64,000 nucleotides of DNA from Mesostigma viride (GCA_009746045.1 RPFO01000175.1:5665414-5729413); one strand, 5' to 3'; positions 40,791 through 59,690 are shown, numbered from the stretch's first letter. Notes: a model not told the origin generated them from the letters alone. Program-made: numbers and translations.

Positions 40791-43007
40791 CAGCCGTGGG
40801 GTGGTATACAAGAGATAATGACCATGTAAAAGAACTAGGCATGTGCACGAAAAGCCTCCAAGTTATAGTAGTCATCTAGAGACCATAATGACAAGGTCTC
40901 ATAGTCACTCCAACATGAAAAGGGAAGGAAGCGGGTGGGGGATGGGGGGCAGGAGAACTCGTTGTGTCCACGGACGTCCAGCACAAAATATCTATTTGCA
41001 AAGTTGCAGCTTAAATGAGAGCGCTTGTTTGTGTGTGCACAGCAAATCTAGCCACTGGTGTTAACAAAGCCTGGAATGCAAGGAGTTACACCTGCACCGC
41101 GTGCCCCGTCTAGCCGCTAGCCACCGTGCCACCGAGCGCGTCGGAAGAGCTTCAGCTTCACCCTAATCAGCTAACCCAACACAGTGGGAAGAGCCCCAAC
41201 CAGTACATGGAAACAGGATCCCTGACTATAATAGTGGGATCACGATATAGTGATCCCACAGGATGTCGTGGGATGCCAGTGGCAGCCATTGCCCAGATGA
41301 TAGCATGTTGCAACAGCTCCGAAATACTTTACAGCCCCACGCAAGCGTCATGTGTCCTGGCCGGGAACACACAGCTAATATAATTCTGGCAGCAGAGTCC
41401 TAACCACACGGCATGGGGTGGTTAACCAAAACGATAGGGGAGACCATGCGGGAAAGTTCAGGCAGGAGGTTATAAAATTTTACAGGCAGCGCGTGTAGGC
41501 TATTTTTTGTCCTGAAAAGACAACTGGTTCAATCTACTGGTCAATTTACTGGTGCTTCAATCTACTGGTCGACCAACTGTGAGCTGGGCAGGGGGTTAAA
41601 AAAATCAGGGTGAGGACGCGACAGAAACCGCATCGAGCAGACTCTTTTTAGGGGAAATTGCAGGCACAGATTCGCCTCTTTTGTACACCTTGAGCCGATG
41701 GTAAAATAAAACAAAATAAACCACGCAATGATGGATCATAACCAAAATCTCCGGAACACCGGCTCCTGCAAACGTCTCCGCGCATTGGACCCAGCTGCAT
41801 TTGCTGCAGCCCTCTCTCCATGAACCCAGAACCCAGGAAGAGCATTCCAGGCGTATGTAACAGCGCCTCATGATCTTAGAACACATCTACCGTTTAGCAG
41901 TAGGACATTGCACGGGCTAAACCCCATTAGCAGTCACGTGGGCTAGGCCCGGGCCAACCGCCCGATGCCTAAGGTGCTCGTCGTATGGAGTGCAAAAGTT
42001 GCATAACTCAACATCACGACCTCAACCATCAAAATGGTAAAGCTATTGCTGCGGATTTTTGGGATTCATCTTTGCCAATTATGGCCGTTATACTTACAAG
42101 TACTTGCATGCTACCGTTGGCGCGCGACACCGGTTAATCAGATGAAGCCTCCTCTAATCAGCGCCATGATTTGCCCTCAACTGAGAAGCGCTCCTGTTTT
42201 CTCTCCCTGTTACGCTAGGTTGTGTGTATATAAATGCGATGTTTTCGATATTATAGCCGCATCGCCGCATCGGGCCCCGTCCCCATAAGAGACTTCTCAA
42301 AATCCCATAATTGCTGTCCTCCAAATATAGGGATGCTTTCAATTACCTAGAGTGGATTGTGATCACGGTATTTACGCGAGGCATAGATTAGATACTCGAG
42401 CAAGACTCTCATCAAGCAAGAACTTATTATTGCTACTGTACCTGTACAGTATCATGTACAGTAACACGACACATACTACTGTACTGTGCGCTGGAGGCTA
42501 CTGGGTCCCTGGAAGGTGAAAAAACGTTTTCGAGCAAAGTTTTTTAAGGATTTAAACTTTAAACGTGAACGAGTCAAACAAGGGGTACATACAACTTCTC
42601 TGGGCCTCCGGCGCGGCGCACTGGGAGCATCATCCGCTCTCATCAAAGGAAGATCAATGACGGCCACCCAAGCGCAAAAATTCATTTCCAGACGCCAAGT
42701 CATCCCGTCTAACAAGAGACAGATCTGGCTGGATTTCCTTGTTCGCGCAATTTTCTAGTAAAGTATTGGTAGATACCGATATTTACACACTCTGGTGCCG
42801 TATCAAGCAGTTGCTCGCCAAACGGCAACTACCGAGCCCTCCCCGTCGGGCAATACGCAGCCTCCACGAGACCACGACCGTCACTCGCGTAAAATCGTGA
42901 CTCATGCCACCGGCCACGTCCTTTTTCGGGCCATAAAACTCGGCAGCCATCCTTTCGTCGTCCTCATTCCGCTGACTGGCTGCGTTCTGCTAGCCAAGCC
43001 TTAGGAC
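40790..43007. promoter_or_regulatory. Region between divergent genes, presumed promoters and missing 5' exons
   Basis: Lies between the first recognised exon of the long minus-strand gene and the ATG of trpB on the plus strand. It should hold the start of the long gene and both promoters. Seen: a hairpin TGGGATCAC/GTGATCCCA at 41237-41260, an inverted repeat TACTGTAC/GTACAGTA around 42432-42463, and short ORFs (41605-41886 minus, 42476-42715 minus, 42795-43004 plus) with no supporting splice context. No TATA box was assigned. Confidence 0.4.
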
Positions 43008-50244
<7,237 letters not shown>

Positions 50245-50769
50245 ATTTTTTTATTGGCGCCGCCGCTTGCATCATTGTGTGGCATGGGCTGTCGCACGAA
50301 ATACGAGGCCGATAGTGTTCCTGCCTAGTTGACGCCATTATTGGGGGGGGGGGGGTTGCACGCCTGGCGACCTTTTGAGTATCAAGGAGACAACCATATA
50401 TATGGTGATTTCGCAAGTGCAAGTCGGTGAAAAAATGGCTCCGAATTGAATTGAATTCGGAGTTGGAAAGAGGCATGGTAAAATTAAATAAGAGGAGTAC
50501 CTCCAACAAGATCTGTGATTGGAATGGTAGTGCATTGGTGGTTCTGCGCGATGATAGTGGACAAAATTCCCGGTTACGGAGGCGGTTTTGCATCTCACGT
50601 TGCATGGAAAAGGGCGCGGGTACGCGAAGCGGGGCGACATTGTAAAACATTTGGCTCGTAACAAAGGATCCGAGGCAATTTGGCGCCGCGTCGGTTGTGG
50701 TAAACGTTGCATCTACGGCATTTGTGGGTTGTTTTGAAACCCGGTCGATGAGATTTGACGGAGAAGACG
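50245..50769. other. 3' flank of trpB, no gene seen
   Basis: Presumed 3' UTR followed by repeat-derived sequence. Contains TATCAAGGAGACAACCA at 50381-50397 (edge motif of the dispersed repeat) and the inverted repeat CTCCGAATT/AATTCGGAG around a GAATTG run at 50440-50462. Confidence 0.5.
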
Positions 50770-51069
50770 TATGTCAAGGAGACAACCAGCGCAGGCCAGA
50801 ATTCGGGAGAATCCGGACCATGGTAGCTCGATAGATGTTGTAGTTAGAATGCTGTTAGATAGATGTCGTAGGTAGCTGCTGTAGATAGATTAGACCGGTA
50901 CGACTGTTTGCACCCATCCATCCATCCATCGGGGTTAATGCTCCGTGACTCCCCAACGGGAGCACGAGTCTAATTAATTAATTAATGGTAGCTCGAGCCT
51001 GCCGTTATCTTGTCCGCGTTTTCGAGTCGTTCAAAATAATGAATATGAATGGAGATGGAAATGTGTAGC
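50770..51069. repeat. Dispersed repeat, copy 3, split by a LINE insertion
   Basis: Left half 50770-50831 and right half 50985-51069 together match the 44.0-kb copy across CCATGGTAGCTCGAGCCTGC. The interruption is the LINE fragment at 50832-50984. Confidence 0.8.
50832..50984 (+). mobile_element. 153-bp truncated LINE 3' end with 12-bp target-site duplication
   Basis: Begins TAGATGTTGTAGTTAGAATG and ends with the hairpin CTCCCCAACGGGAG inside TGCTCCGTGACT...GAGCACGAGTC and a (TTAA)n tail; identical in plan to the 3' end of the 53.4-57.8 kb LINE. Flanked by ATGGTAGCTCGA at 50820-50831 and 50985-50996. Confidence 0.92.
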
Positions 51070-51163
51070 CCTAATTAATTAATTAATTAATTAATTAATT
51101 AATTAATTAATTAATTAGGACATAACTCCGTTGGGAGTACATGTAGCACATAGCCCTTGACAC
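51070..51163 (-). mobile_element. Inverted 3' end of an ORF1-type element fused to a LINE body
   Basis: A (TTAA)n run (51070-51118) then GGACATAACTCCGTTGGGAG and TACATGTAGCACATAGCCCTT, the reverse complement of the ORF1-type 3' end. It abuts directly, at about 51163, the reverse-transcriptase sequence in the opposite orientation. Confidence 0.8.
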
Positions 51164-52352
51164 GGTCCTCTGGGAGGCTCTTTGGGCCATCCTAGCTCTG
51201 GATCGAGTGCCACCTGCGTTTATTGCTGCCATTCGCCGACTGTATGAGGGCTCACAGGCAGTAGTGCGGACTGCGGAAGGCACCACCCCACCATTCCCCC
51301 TTCACCACGGGGTGTGGCAAGGTTGTGTCCTGTCCCCATACCTGTTCATTATTGTCGTGGATCACGTCATGCGCCGGGCACGTGCGCGCTTTACTGCTCT
51401 TAAGGGGTTCGAGCCAGGCTTGGACATCCTTAACGTGAAAGAGCACGGCGGGGTTAGACCTGGTTACCGCCTTGCCGACCTGATTTATGCGGATGACACC
51501 ACCCTCATGGAGAGCCCCGAGCACATTCAGACCTGGCTGGACTGTCTGGGCCTGGAGGCGAGGGCGGTGGGGTTGGAGATTAGTGTCAAAACTGAGGCGA
51601 TGGTGATTGGGGCCTCCAGTACACCACCGCTGCCGCGCCTGCTCGACGGGACGGAGGTCCCGTTCCGCGACCGCTTCAAGCTGTTGGGGAGCTGGCTTCC
51701 TGACACTGCCGACGATGTGGACACCCGCATCGGCCTTGCCTGGGCCATTGAAGCTCCGTTCGCTCAAGACCTACTGGCGCTCGAAGGGCCTGGGCGAGCG
51801 CCGCAAGCGCATGCTCTTCAAGGTCCTCGTCCTCACGGTGCTCACGTATGGCGCCGAGGCGTGGACACTCCCACCCAAACTGGCAGCTAGGCTAGACGGT
51901 ACGGTTTACAGGATGCTCCGACAGGTCCTTAACGTAGGGTTTTCCGAGCGTCCGTCATCAGAAAATGTATCATGGCATGCCTCCGTATTTCGGACGAGAT
52001 TAGGCAGCGTAGGATAGCATTTGTAGGACACCTTGCTCGCACCAGCCAGGTCGACAACGCCCTTGGTCTGGCCGGCCCCCAGCGGCTTGGCCAGCCAGGG
52101 CGCCACATTCTGACCTGGCCTGGCCCCGAGGACATTCCCAAAAGGGTAGGGAAACCTGTCACGAACTACATCCAGATGTTGCTGGACGACCTAGTGGTCC
52201 CAGCCCAGTTTGAGCACCGCATCCACTCTCTCTCCCGTCTTTGGACTGCCATGCAGGACAAGACGCGGTGGAAGAGGATTGTCAAGGCGCACACGCCCGA
52301 CCCTGTGGGCAAGCCCCCTCCCCCCAAGCGGAGGCGGCGTTTTGATGAGTAG
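51164..52352 (+). pseudogene. LINE reverse transcriptase fragment (motif A to C-terminus), frameshifted
   Basis: Starts inside RT motif A (DTVLWEALWAIL) and continues with IAAIRRLYEGSQAVVRT, motif B WQGCVLSPYLFIIVVDHV, motif C ADLIYADDTTLMESP, GLEISVKTEAMVIG and LLGSWLP. Frameshifts near 51745 and 51990 move to LTYGAEAWTLPPKLAARLDG...MLRQVLNVGF and RQRRIAFVGHLARTSQ...DPVGKPPPPKRRRRFDE, stop TAG at 52350-52352. The VGHLAR-type post-RT segment recalls RTE-like and related clades. Reverse transcription during target-primed insertion would be its role. The 5' part and endonuclease are missing. Confidence 0.8.
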
Positions 52353-52541
52353 TGTAGTTAGGATTTTCTAGACTAGATAGCTTAGAGTTAGGGTAGTTCG
52401 ATTACGCGGCTTCCTCCACCCCATCCATCATGGAATATATGCTACATGATCTCCCAACGGAGGCATGTTATAATTTAATTTAATTTAATTTAATTTAATT
52501 TAATTTAATTTAATTTAATTTAATTTAATTTAATTTAATTT
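52353..52541 (+). mobile_element. 3' UTR, hairpin and (TTTAA)n tail of the LINE fragment
   Basis: Ends TGCTACATGATCTCCCAACG, GAGGCATGTTATAA and about 14 TTTAA units. Outer stem ACATG/CATGT and inner CTCC/GGAG are visible. The tiny insertions at 4109 and 24601 carry the same 3' end. Confidence 0.85.
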
Positions 52542-52552
52542 TAATAGCCCTT

Positions 52553-52669
52553 AATTAATTAACTAATAGACACGTGACTGCGTCACGTGAGCATAAGTCG
52601 AAGATAATAGCCCTTGAGAAAGGGCATTAATTAATAGACACGTGACTGCGTCACGTGAGCATAAGTCCT
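52553..52669. repeat. Direct repeat with CACGTGAC/GTCACGTG palindrome
   Basis: AATAGACACGTGACTGCGTC then ACGTGAGCATAAGTC occurs at 52565-52602 and 52632-52669, separated by AATAGCCCTTGAGAAAGGGC-type sequence (itself a CCCTT/AAGGG hairpin). Two-copy structure at a retroelement junction; could be a long target duplication. Confidence 0.8.
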
Positions 52670-52929
52670 CAGTGGGATCGAGGGGAACATGGGATGGAAT
52701 GGATGGTATAAGCTATCTAGGTCCTAGTTACAGGGGGGTGGGCACCGCGGCCCGAATCGCTATGAATGCCATACTTGGTCACACGTGGAGCCCCCACAGG
52801 CTTGCATGGTCTCCTTCATCACTACTTGCCATCTATCCTTGCGCACCATCTGCCTCCATATTACAGACAAACCAGGAGGTTGCCCGGGGGTGAGCCCGTC
52901 ACGTCTAGTGTAGCACATGTCCATGCCGA

Positions 52930-53336
52930 GTCTATCACGAGAAAGGGCATATCGGGCCTATAATACATTCTAAGCTACTTCCTGCAAGGCTGGGAATGTA
53001 AACGACACTTGCTCTAGGTGCACCAGGGCACCTGCACCCCCCAGAGTCTCGGGCAACACCCAGCTAAGGGGAGCCCGTCATAGGTGGGGAAGATCAGCAT
53101 AGCTATACAAGAGCCTGATCAGAATACAAGAGCTAGAGCGTGGCATCTCAGCAGATGCTGGGTTGAACCTGAGACAGCCGATGGTGGTGCAGGTGCCCTT
53201 GCGGCACCTAGAGCAAGTGTTGCTTACATTCCCACCCTTGCATGAAGTAGCCTAGGATGTATTAAAAGCCATATGCCCCTTCTCAGGGATATGTGCTACA
53301 TTGACTCCCAACGGAGTGATGTTGATAATTAATTAA
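52930..53336. mobile_element. Head-to-head inverted pair of ORF1-type 3' UTR fragments
   Basis: 52930-53155 is the minus-strand 3' UTR (TACATTCTAAGCTACTTCCT ... GCATCTCAGCAG); 53185-53336 is the plus-strand 3' UTR (GCACCTAGAGCAAGTG ... hairpin ACTCCCAACGGAGT, ATTAATTAAC). They form an imperfect inverted repeat around about 53170. The plus part ends with the standard tail. Confidence 0.75.
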
Positions 53337-53529
53337 CTCCGTAACTCTGTAACTCAGCAGAAACGGACCTGATGCATGGACACCCAGAAACGGACCTGAT
53401 CACTAGCACAACGCCTGCACCACAGCCTCATCGTGGGCCGGCTGCGTTTGGGCAATGAACGCATCCGCATTGAGTCGGCCGCCTGGATGGCGGGCCAGCC
53501 TGGCCCCATCCGGGTGACCTGAAGTCGCG

Positions 53530-53775
53530 AATGTGGCCAGCAAGGTGAAGGTACTCCAGGCCCGCAAGCTCCTGGGCGGGAGAAACGCGCCGAGCCTCGA
53601 CGACCCTCTCTCCCCGGCCCAACTCGTCATCAAGAACGGTTTGCTAGGGAGCGACGCGGCGGTCCAGGCCATGCAGGCGCGATGGCATCCGCAAGGTCTA
53701 TGTCCGCCTCGTCAACGATACCCCCGTGCTCTTCATCGAAGGTCATGCAGCGCACGGATGTGCCGGCTCCTAACA
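53530..53775 (+). pseudogene. LINE ORF1 C-terminal remnant
   Basis: KVLQARKLLGGRNAPSLDDP-LSPAQLVIKNGL in one frame followed by DGIRKVYVRLVNDTPVLFIE in another. The pattern (ARKLL, D-D-x-L-S-P-A-Q) matches the RRM/C-terminal region of the ORF1 at 13.1-14.5 kb and of L1-type ORF1 proteins. Confidence 0.55.
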
Positions 53776-54292
53776 AGCGGCACAAGCCGGGCCGTCCCAG
53801 CTAGAGGCACGCCCCAGCTGGCAGCTGCATCATCATCGTCTACGCACGTCCCGGGTATGGAGGGTGCCCGGTAAGGGCACCCCCTCGCGGCCTCGGCCGC
53901 CTCGCGGTACAGTAGGCTTTGGGCATAGCCTAAGTTTAATAAACAAGCCCCTTTCCATGCACCCTCATGTCGCACCGTGCAAGCATGATGAGGATGCAAG
54001 GTCGCCAGGCACGCCACGGTCACCCTTCCCGCCAATTTAGCAGCCTCAAACGCCTCCTAGCCCGCCTTGAGCGGGATGAGGCCCAGTCGACACGCCGGCG
54101 CCGGACCCCAGCCAGGACGGAGACAACGCATATCCGCCCTGAAAGAAAGACTCCATGCGTTGACAAACATTAACCCCAATCGCCACCCTCCCCCTCCCCC
54201 ACCCACCCCACCCCCACCCCGGCCACCTCCAGCACTACCCGTCTCCACCCCCACCCACACCCCCACCCCCACACCCCCGCTAATAGGGCAAC

Positions 54293-55326
54293 GGCCCATC
54301 CTTGGTATTGCTAGCTTTAATGTGCGCACCCTGCAGATCCTTCTACGAGCGGCGGCACCCCATGCAGCACGCCACCGCGTCGACGAGCTGATCGCCTTGT
54401 GCGCCGACAACCAGATCGCTGTCCTCGGGGTCCAGGAGCACCGACGCACCGTTGACCCTCAGCAAGGGGTCAACAGTCTGCTGCTGGTGGACGACCTTCG
54501 TGCGGGCTGGCGGTTCCATTACTGTATATGGTGGAGGCGACGCGCCGGGTCAAGGTGGTGTGGGCCTCTTGTGCTCGCCGGCAGCATCAGAGCAGCTCCA
54601 GTCCATCGTGCTGCGGTCCCCGCGTGTGCTAGTGGCCACTTTTTCGGCCACTGAGGGCCATTCACACCACACACTAACCGTTATCGTGGGATATGCACCA
54701 CATGCGGGTCGAGCTCAGGCGGAATGTGAGGCCTTCTTCAACGCCCTCAAGGAGGAGGAGGCCAACATCCCAGCTCGGCACTTCCTGGTTATGCTGCTCG
54801 ACGCCAACGCCACGCTGCCCGTTGGCACTGGGGGCGCTCAGTACTCCCCAACCAACACGACAGCCAACGGTAACACGCCTTTATTTGCGAATCTGCTGGC
54901 AGAATCTGCGCTGGTTGCATGCAATGCTTCTTTCGCACGCCGGCCCCACTGAGCAGCTTGCCACCTTTTTTGGGCCGTCGGATCGGGTGGTGTGCCTTGA
55001 CTATATCTGCGTATGCCGGGCTCAGCGCCCCTCAGTTGTCGATGCTCGCGTCCTGCAAGATTCTGTCAGCACGGTGGAATCTTCAGGATCACCGTCTCGT
55101 GCTCGCTCGCATCAGATTGCGGTTTCCTGGGGTGAAACCGTCACGACAGCTGGCGCCTCAGCCAGATCTGAAGGTGCTCCGGATTGTGCTGAAGGATGCC
55201 GACAAGATGTCAGCAGAAGAGCAGGCCGCTATATGTCGCACAGGGATGACTTTCTGGCCGTCTTCGACGCCAGGGGCAGCCGCCAGCAGTGACACGCCAT
55301 TCCGCCGCCGGGTGATATTTCAGTGA
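54293..55326 (+). pseudogene. LINE endonuclease domain (APE type), three frames
   Basis: PILGIASFNVRTLQILLRAA (catalytic Asn), DELIALCADNQIAVLGVQEHR (catalytic Glu), then after a frameshift TVIVGYAPHAGRAQAEC (Tyr motif) and HFLVMLLDANATLPVG (D-x-N), then another frame with LSARWNLQDHRLVLARIRL (DH motif). The order of the five motifs is that of APE-like endonucleases that nick target DNA. Frameshifts near 54530 and 54945. Confidence 0.85.
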
Positions 55327-55875
55327 TCCTCCGCGGTGTCGCTGCCAATTAAGTATCGCCTGGCTGCCTGCACCCTCCCCTCCTTGCCTGAGTCCGCGCC
55401 GACAGCTTGCTGTCCACCGTCACGCACCGACAGTGGTTGCCGCTAGGCAGATGCTCCGCCGCAACAGGGATCCGACCGCCAAACCTGGGCTGCAAGCAGC
55501 TCTGAGGGTCGCCTACGAGCAGGCTGAGAAGGCAGACCGGCTCTGACAGCAGATGGTCATGCAAGGACCTGCGCAGCTGCTGAGCAGAAGCACCGGACGG
55601 CAAGGGGGCCTGGTTCTGGTACAAGCGCCTCGGGCACCCGGACGGCCTCGGCCGGCCCCACCGCCACGACGTCCCTGGCCGGCGCCCCAGCCAAGCGGCT
55701 TCGTACCTCAGGCCGCGGCCACGGCCGAGGTCGTGGGGACAGCTGCGCCGCCCCCGCCCCTGCTCGATCCCAGCCGCCGCCGCCCGCCCGGCCGCCCTGG
55801 CCGGCCCCGCTGGGCCCCCGGCCCCGCCTAGGTCAGGGGCGGACTACCTAGTCCCCCCGCTGATCGGCCCAAGTC

Positions 55876-57614
55876 TTGGCGACCCGTCAGACATGCCTCC
55901 TTTCTGTCACCTCTCGCGAGGTCACGGAGGCGGTCCAGCGCCTGCGGTATGACGCAGCCACCGGCTCCGACGAGATTCCTGCCGCAGTTGTGAAAATTGC
56001 AGCCGAATTCGAGGACACCGGTGTTATGCTGCTCCTCCGGGACATCTGCAACCGCCTTCTGCTGTCGTCGCAACCACCTCCAGCAGCCTGGCAACACAGT
56101 TTTCGCACGATGCTGTACAAGAACAAGGGGTCGCCAGCCGACCCCGGCAACTACAGAGGGGTGTGCATTCAAAGCGCCCCCCTCAAGCTTCTTATGCGGC
56201 TCATCCTGAACCGCCTGATCGAGCACGGCCCTGGACGGTCATCTCAGCGAGACTCAGCACGGCTTCCGTTCAGGTCGCAACACAGTACAGGCGCTCTTCG
56301 CTACTCGCCGACTGGTGGAGGAACTCTGGAACTGCAACGCCTTCAGCCTGGTGAGTCCCCTTAGCTTGTGCTGGTGGACTTCATCAAAGCCTTCGATTCG
56401 GTTTTCTGGCCTGCGCTATGGGACATCCTCGAGCTGTTCCGGATCCCCCGCCCCCTTATTGCTGTCATCCGCACCCTGTATGAAGGGTCCACCACTTCGG
56501 TGCGCACTTCCTACAGGACCACGCCACCATGCCCTTTACAGAAGGGGGGGGGGTGGCAGGGCTGCGTGCTATCGCCCTACCTGTTCATTATTGTGGTCGA
56601 ATACGTATAATGATTCAGGCGCGCAAGCAATTTGCCCGCATCGTGGGTAGGGAACCAGGGGTGCAGGTTGCTAACTGAAATTCTGGCATGGCGGAGCGGA
56701 CACGGAGATTCGGCTGGCAGACATCATCTACGCAGACGACACCACCCTCTTCGAGGACACTGGGCACGTGCAGACATGGCTTGACTGCCTGGCTATCGAG
56801 GCCCGTGCACTTGGGGCTTAAGGTCAGCAAGAAGACAGAGGCCCTGGCGGTTGGGCTCACCCACTCACCGCCACCCCTCTATCTCCTCGACGGCTCTCGA
56901 GTCCTGTATCGGGACCGCATCAAGCTGCTGGGCAGCCTGCTCCCAAGCTGCGAGGTTGATGTGGACCATCGCATCTCCCTCGCCTATAGCACGCTTTACG
57001 CCAGTACCGGGCCCTGTGGCGCAATCAAGCCCCTGGGCAAGATCGAGAAACAGGACCTGTTTAAGGTCGGACCTCGTCCTTCCTGTTCGATCTCACGTAT
57101 GGGGCCAAGACGTGGACCCTCACCGCCGACCTGGCCCGCAAGCTGGACGGCGCGGCCCACCAACATGCTGCGCTCCATTTTCAGAGTACCTAGGATTATA
57201 TGCTGCTCATGTCCGCAATGAGGACCTGTACCAGGGCATGCCATATATCACCAGCACCATTTAGCAGCGGCGCCTGCAGCTAGTAGGGCACCTAGCTCGC
57301 ACCAACCACGGTAGACACCTCACGTGCCGGGCCCCCCCGCAGGACTGCGACCAGCTCAGCCTGGCCGGCACCTCCTGACGTGGGCCGGGCCCCGTGATGT
57401 TAGACGCCGCAAGGCCCGCACCTTCAAAGAACAGCTAGTAGAGGACATGGGGGGCCTAGGCCTCTCCGTGACTTGGAAGATTAAGATGATGGACAAGGCC
57501 AAGTGGGCCCAGGTCATAGAGGACAACGAGCCCCCCCCTGTGGGGAAGCGCCCGCGTGTGCAAACCCGCGGGAGGCACGCTAGATCTACAGCTCCCCTAG
57601 GGCTGCTTAGATAG
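55876..57614 (+). pseudogene. LINE reverse transcriptase domain, degenerate
   Basis: EVTEAVQRLRYDAATGSDEI and PAAVVK, then YKNKGSPADPGNYRGVCIQ (motifs 1-2); after a shift LVDFIKAFDSVFWPALWDIL (motif A), WQGCVLSPYLFIIVVEYV (motif B); then LADIIYADDTTLFEDTGHVQ (motif C) and LKVSKKTEALAVGLTHS, LLGSLLPSCEVDVDHRI. The end has QRRLQLVGHLARTNH-like and PPPVGKRPRVQTRGRHARS sequences. In-frame stops and at least four frameshifts. Confidence 0.85.
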
Positions 57615-57769
57615 ATGTTGTAGTTAGTGATGCTGTTAGATAGATGTTGTACGGTAGGTCGCTGATGTAGATAGATTAGACCGGTAGGACTGTTTGCACC
57701 CATCCATCCATCGGGGAATGCTCCGTGACTCCCCAACGGGAGCACGAGTCTAATTAATTAATTAATTAA

Positions 57770-58339
57770 GGGGAGGGTCCCATGGAAATGTATCAAAACT
57801 GAAGCCCCCTAATAACTACAGAAATGCAACTGACAACCACTGAATGATGTTTGGGGACCATAAACATGATGTTTGGGCATGCATACCACCACTTGTTGGG
57901 GGTACTACCCCCAGCCATACACCGGATCAGAATACACCGGCTATGAGCTAAAAATAGAAAAAAACGCTGTCCCGCGTGCTGCCCAGAACAGTGGGAGAAC
58001 CAGTTGCATGAAAAAAGTAATACCCATATAAAAATGTCATGGGACATGGTTACCTATTTGGATCAACAAAATCAGTACATCCCTTTGAGTTATTAATTTT
58101 CGGGCCAAAAATACGCTTTTTTAGGCGGGGCGTCCCCATACACACTCATAACACATCAATTAGGCCTAAAAAGTAATAGTCAAATTCTGTCATGACCATA
58201 GAAGGCACTGTCAAAGTTTGGTGGCATTCTGAGCTCAGCTGTAGCAGTTATTAATTTTGGCAGTTGGCCACCTGTGCAGACGCTAAGGAAGGCATTAGTG
58301 AGGCACACTAACACTTCCTATGCCATCCAAAAGGCTCCT
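57770..58339. other. AT-rich stretch without a gene
   Basis: Only short ORFs. It may be the 5' flank of the dispersed element that follows; no internal structure was recognised. Confidence 0.4.
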
Positions 58340-59690
58340 GACCATGCCCAATTCGACCACAATGTACAAGGAGGTGGCTGGGCACGTCATGTGCCCTTGC
58401 CTTACCTCGACACGGGCAACCTGTTGCGTGTGTGCACAACAATGAGGCAGGTAGCTCTACATGCCTAGCCGACACTTCTAAAGCATATTCCAGGTTTATG
58501 GTGTGGGCATCATCTCAAAACCAAGCTCAAACACACCCTAGAAAGCCATATCCACTAATTGCCCAACAAGGGTAACAACAGACAGTCCACAGAGAAAGCA
58601 GAATTATCATACATGCTGATTGCCAAGAAGGCTTCTCACCATGGTTACCTTGCCTTGCTAGCATATGAATTAGGGCTCTCCCATTTTAGTGGGAGAAAGG
58701 CCAACAAGACACGATAACCCCCGGCTACCTACGTGCGGTTCCACCCATGCAGTATGCCCCTCAGAAAAACCACTGCCACCTTTCTTTCCAGCGCAATTGT
58801 TTGCCAAGAAACAAACTCAAGCTTGTGAGCCTCTAACCACAATGAAGCCTCTAGTGCTAAGAAAGGCCGCGTCAATATTCACACAAAACTGAGTGCTGTT
58901 AGCAATCTCCTTCCAAGAAACCACTCAGCAAATCCCTGACAACTTGACGATATGGGCACCACGGTCACGCTTTGACACGTCCCAGCCATGCAACGTACAT
59001 AAAAACCACTGAAAGGTGCCAGGAATCTGGCGATGCGCAGCACGGAATGGCATTATACCTGGCGCTAACTGCACGGAAAAAAGCCGAAAACTTGCGTTGA
59101 TAACCCATAAAGGAAGCGAAACATTCATAGGGTCACGTTGATCACACGATCGTACCATTACCGGAATTGTCCTTCGCCCAGCGGCGCAAGAAAGAACAAC
59201 CTTCCATGGAATAATAAGACGCGCATCCCGCGAGCCTGGAGAGTGTCTTACCGATCATGACGGAAATCTTGCCGAAACCCAGCAAACTTTTTAAAGCTTT
59301 ACCAATAACAATTTAAACGCATACTTGACGCTAGGTAAAGCCCATAAAACCTGACAATCACCGCCGCCAGCGTGCAATTCTAATTTATTCCTCTCGACGA
59401 AAACATCAGATTGGACCCCCGTGGCGATGGTCATCAATAAAATCATCGACACTGCAAAAAACGCGAACTCCGCTACGAAGTAGTATCATTTACTCATCGT
59501 CTTTAAGATTCGCTCAGTTTCTCTGCATTCCGCGAGCTATCTTTTTCTACTCTCAGTGCCTGAAAGCACGTCGCCATGGCCAGCTCCGGTAGGGGTGCGC
59601 GCACCGTGCACCACTTTTTCACGGTACGGCCGGACGGGTACCGCGAATTTTTCGGCGCCAAAAATATTCGCGCCGGGACCGTCCCCTTAA
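58340..59690 (+). repeat. Dispersed repeat, plus-strand copy (partner at 18.56-20.05 kb)
   Basis: Order of matching blocks mirrors the minus-strand copy: GGTAACCTTGCCTTGCTAGC near 58642, GGCGATGGTCATCAATAA near 59422, CTGCATTCCGCGAGC near 59523, GGTGCGCGCACCGTGCACC near 59594, and the terminal GGTACCGCGAATTTTTCGGC then GCCAAAAATATTCGCGCC and GGGACCGTC to about 59685. The end encodes VHHFFTVRPDGYREFFGAKN and IRAGTVPL, similar to the other copy. Class unknown. Confidence 0.6.

Larger units (their letters stand above)
53403..57769 (+). mobile_element. Degenerate APE-type LINE with ORF1 remnant, endonuclease, reverse transcriptase and tail
   Basis: Order on the plus strand: ORF1 3' remnant (about 53530-53775), basic leader and Pro-rich linker (53967-54290), apurinic/apyrimidinic-type endonuclease (54293 to about 55120), reverse transcriptase (about 55880-57200), C-terminal GHLARTN region (57240-57614), 3' UTR with GTTAGATAGATGTTGTA and CATCCATCCATCGGGG, hairpin TGCTCCGTGACTCCCCAACG, GGAGCACGAGTC and (TTAA)n ending at 57769. 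Many frameshifts and stops; not active. Confidence 0.85.

Noticed and set aside
41605-41886. Minus-strand ORF considered as a 5' exon of the long gene
   Set aside because: Composition is not like the other exons and no donor with phase 0 for exon A was found.
42476-42758. Overlapping ORFs on both strands upstream of trpB
   Set aside because: No splice signals that join them to either gene and no recognisable domain; may be 5' UTR of one of the divergent genes.
54067-54300. Pro/Thr-rich ORF (PPPPPPTPPPPRPPP) as a separate gene
   Set aside because: It is the linker between the LINE leader and its endonuclease domain.
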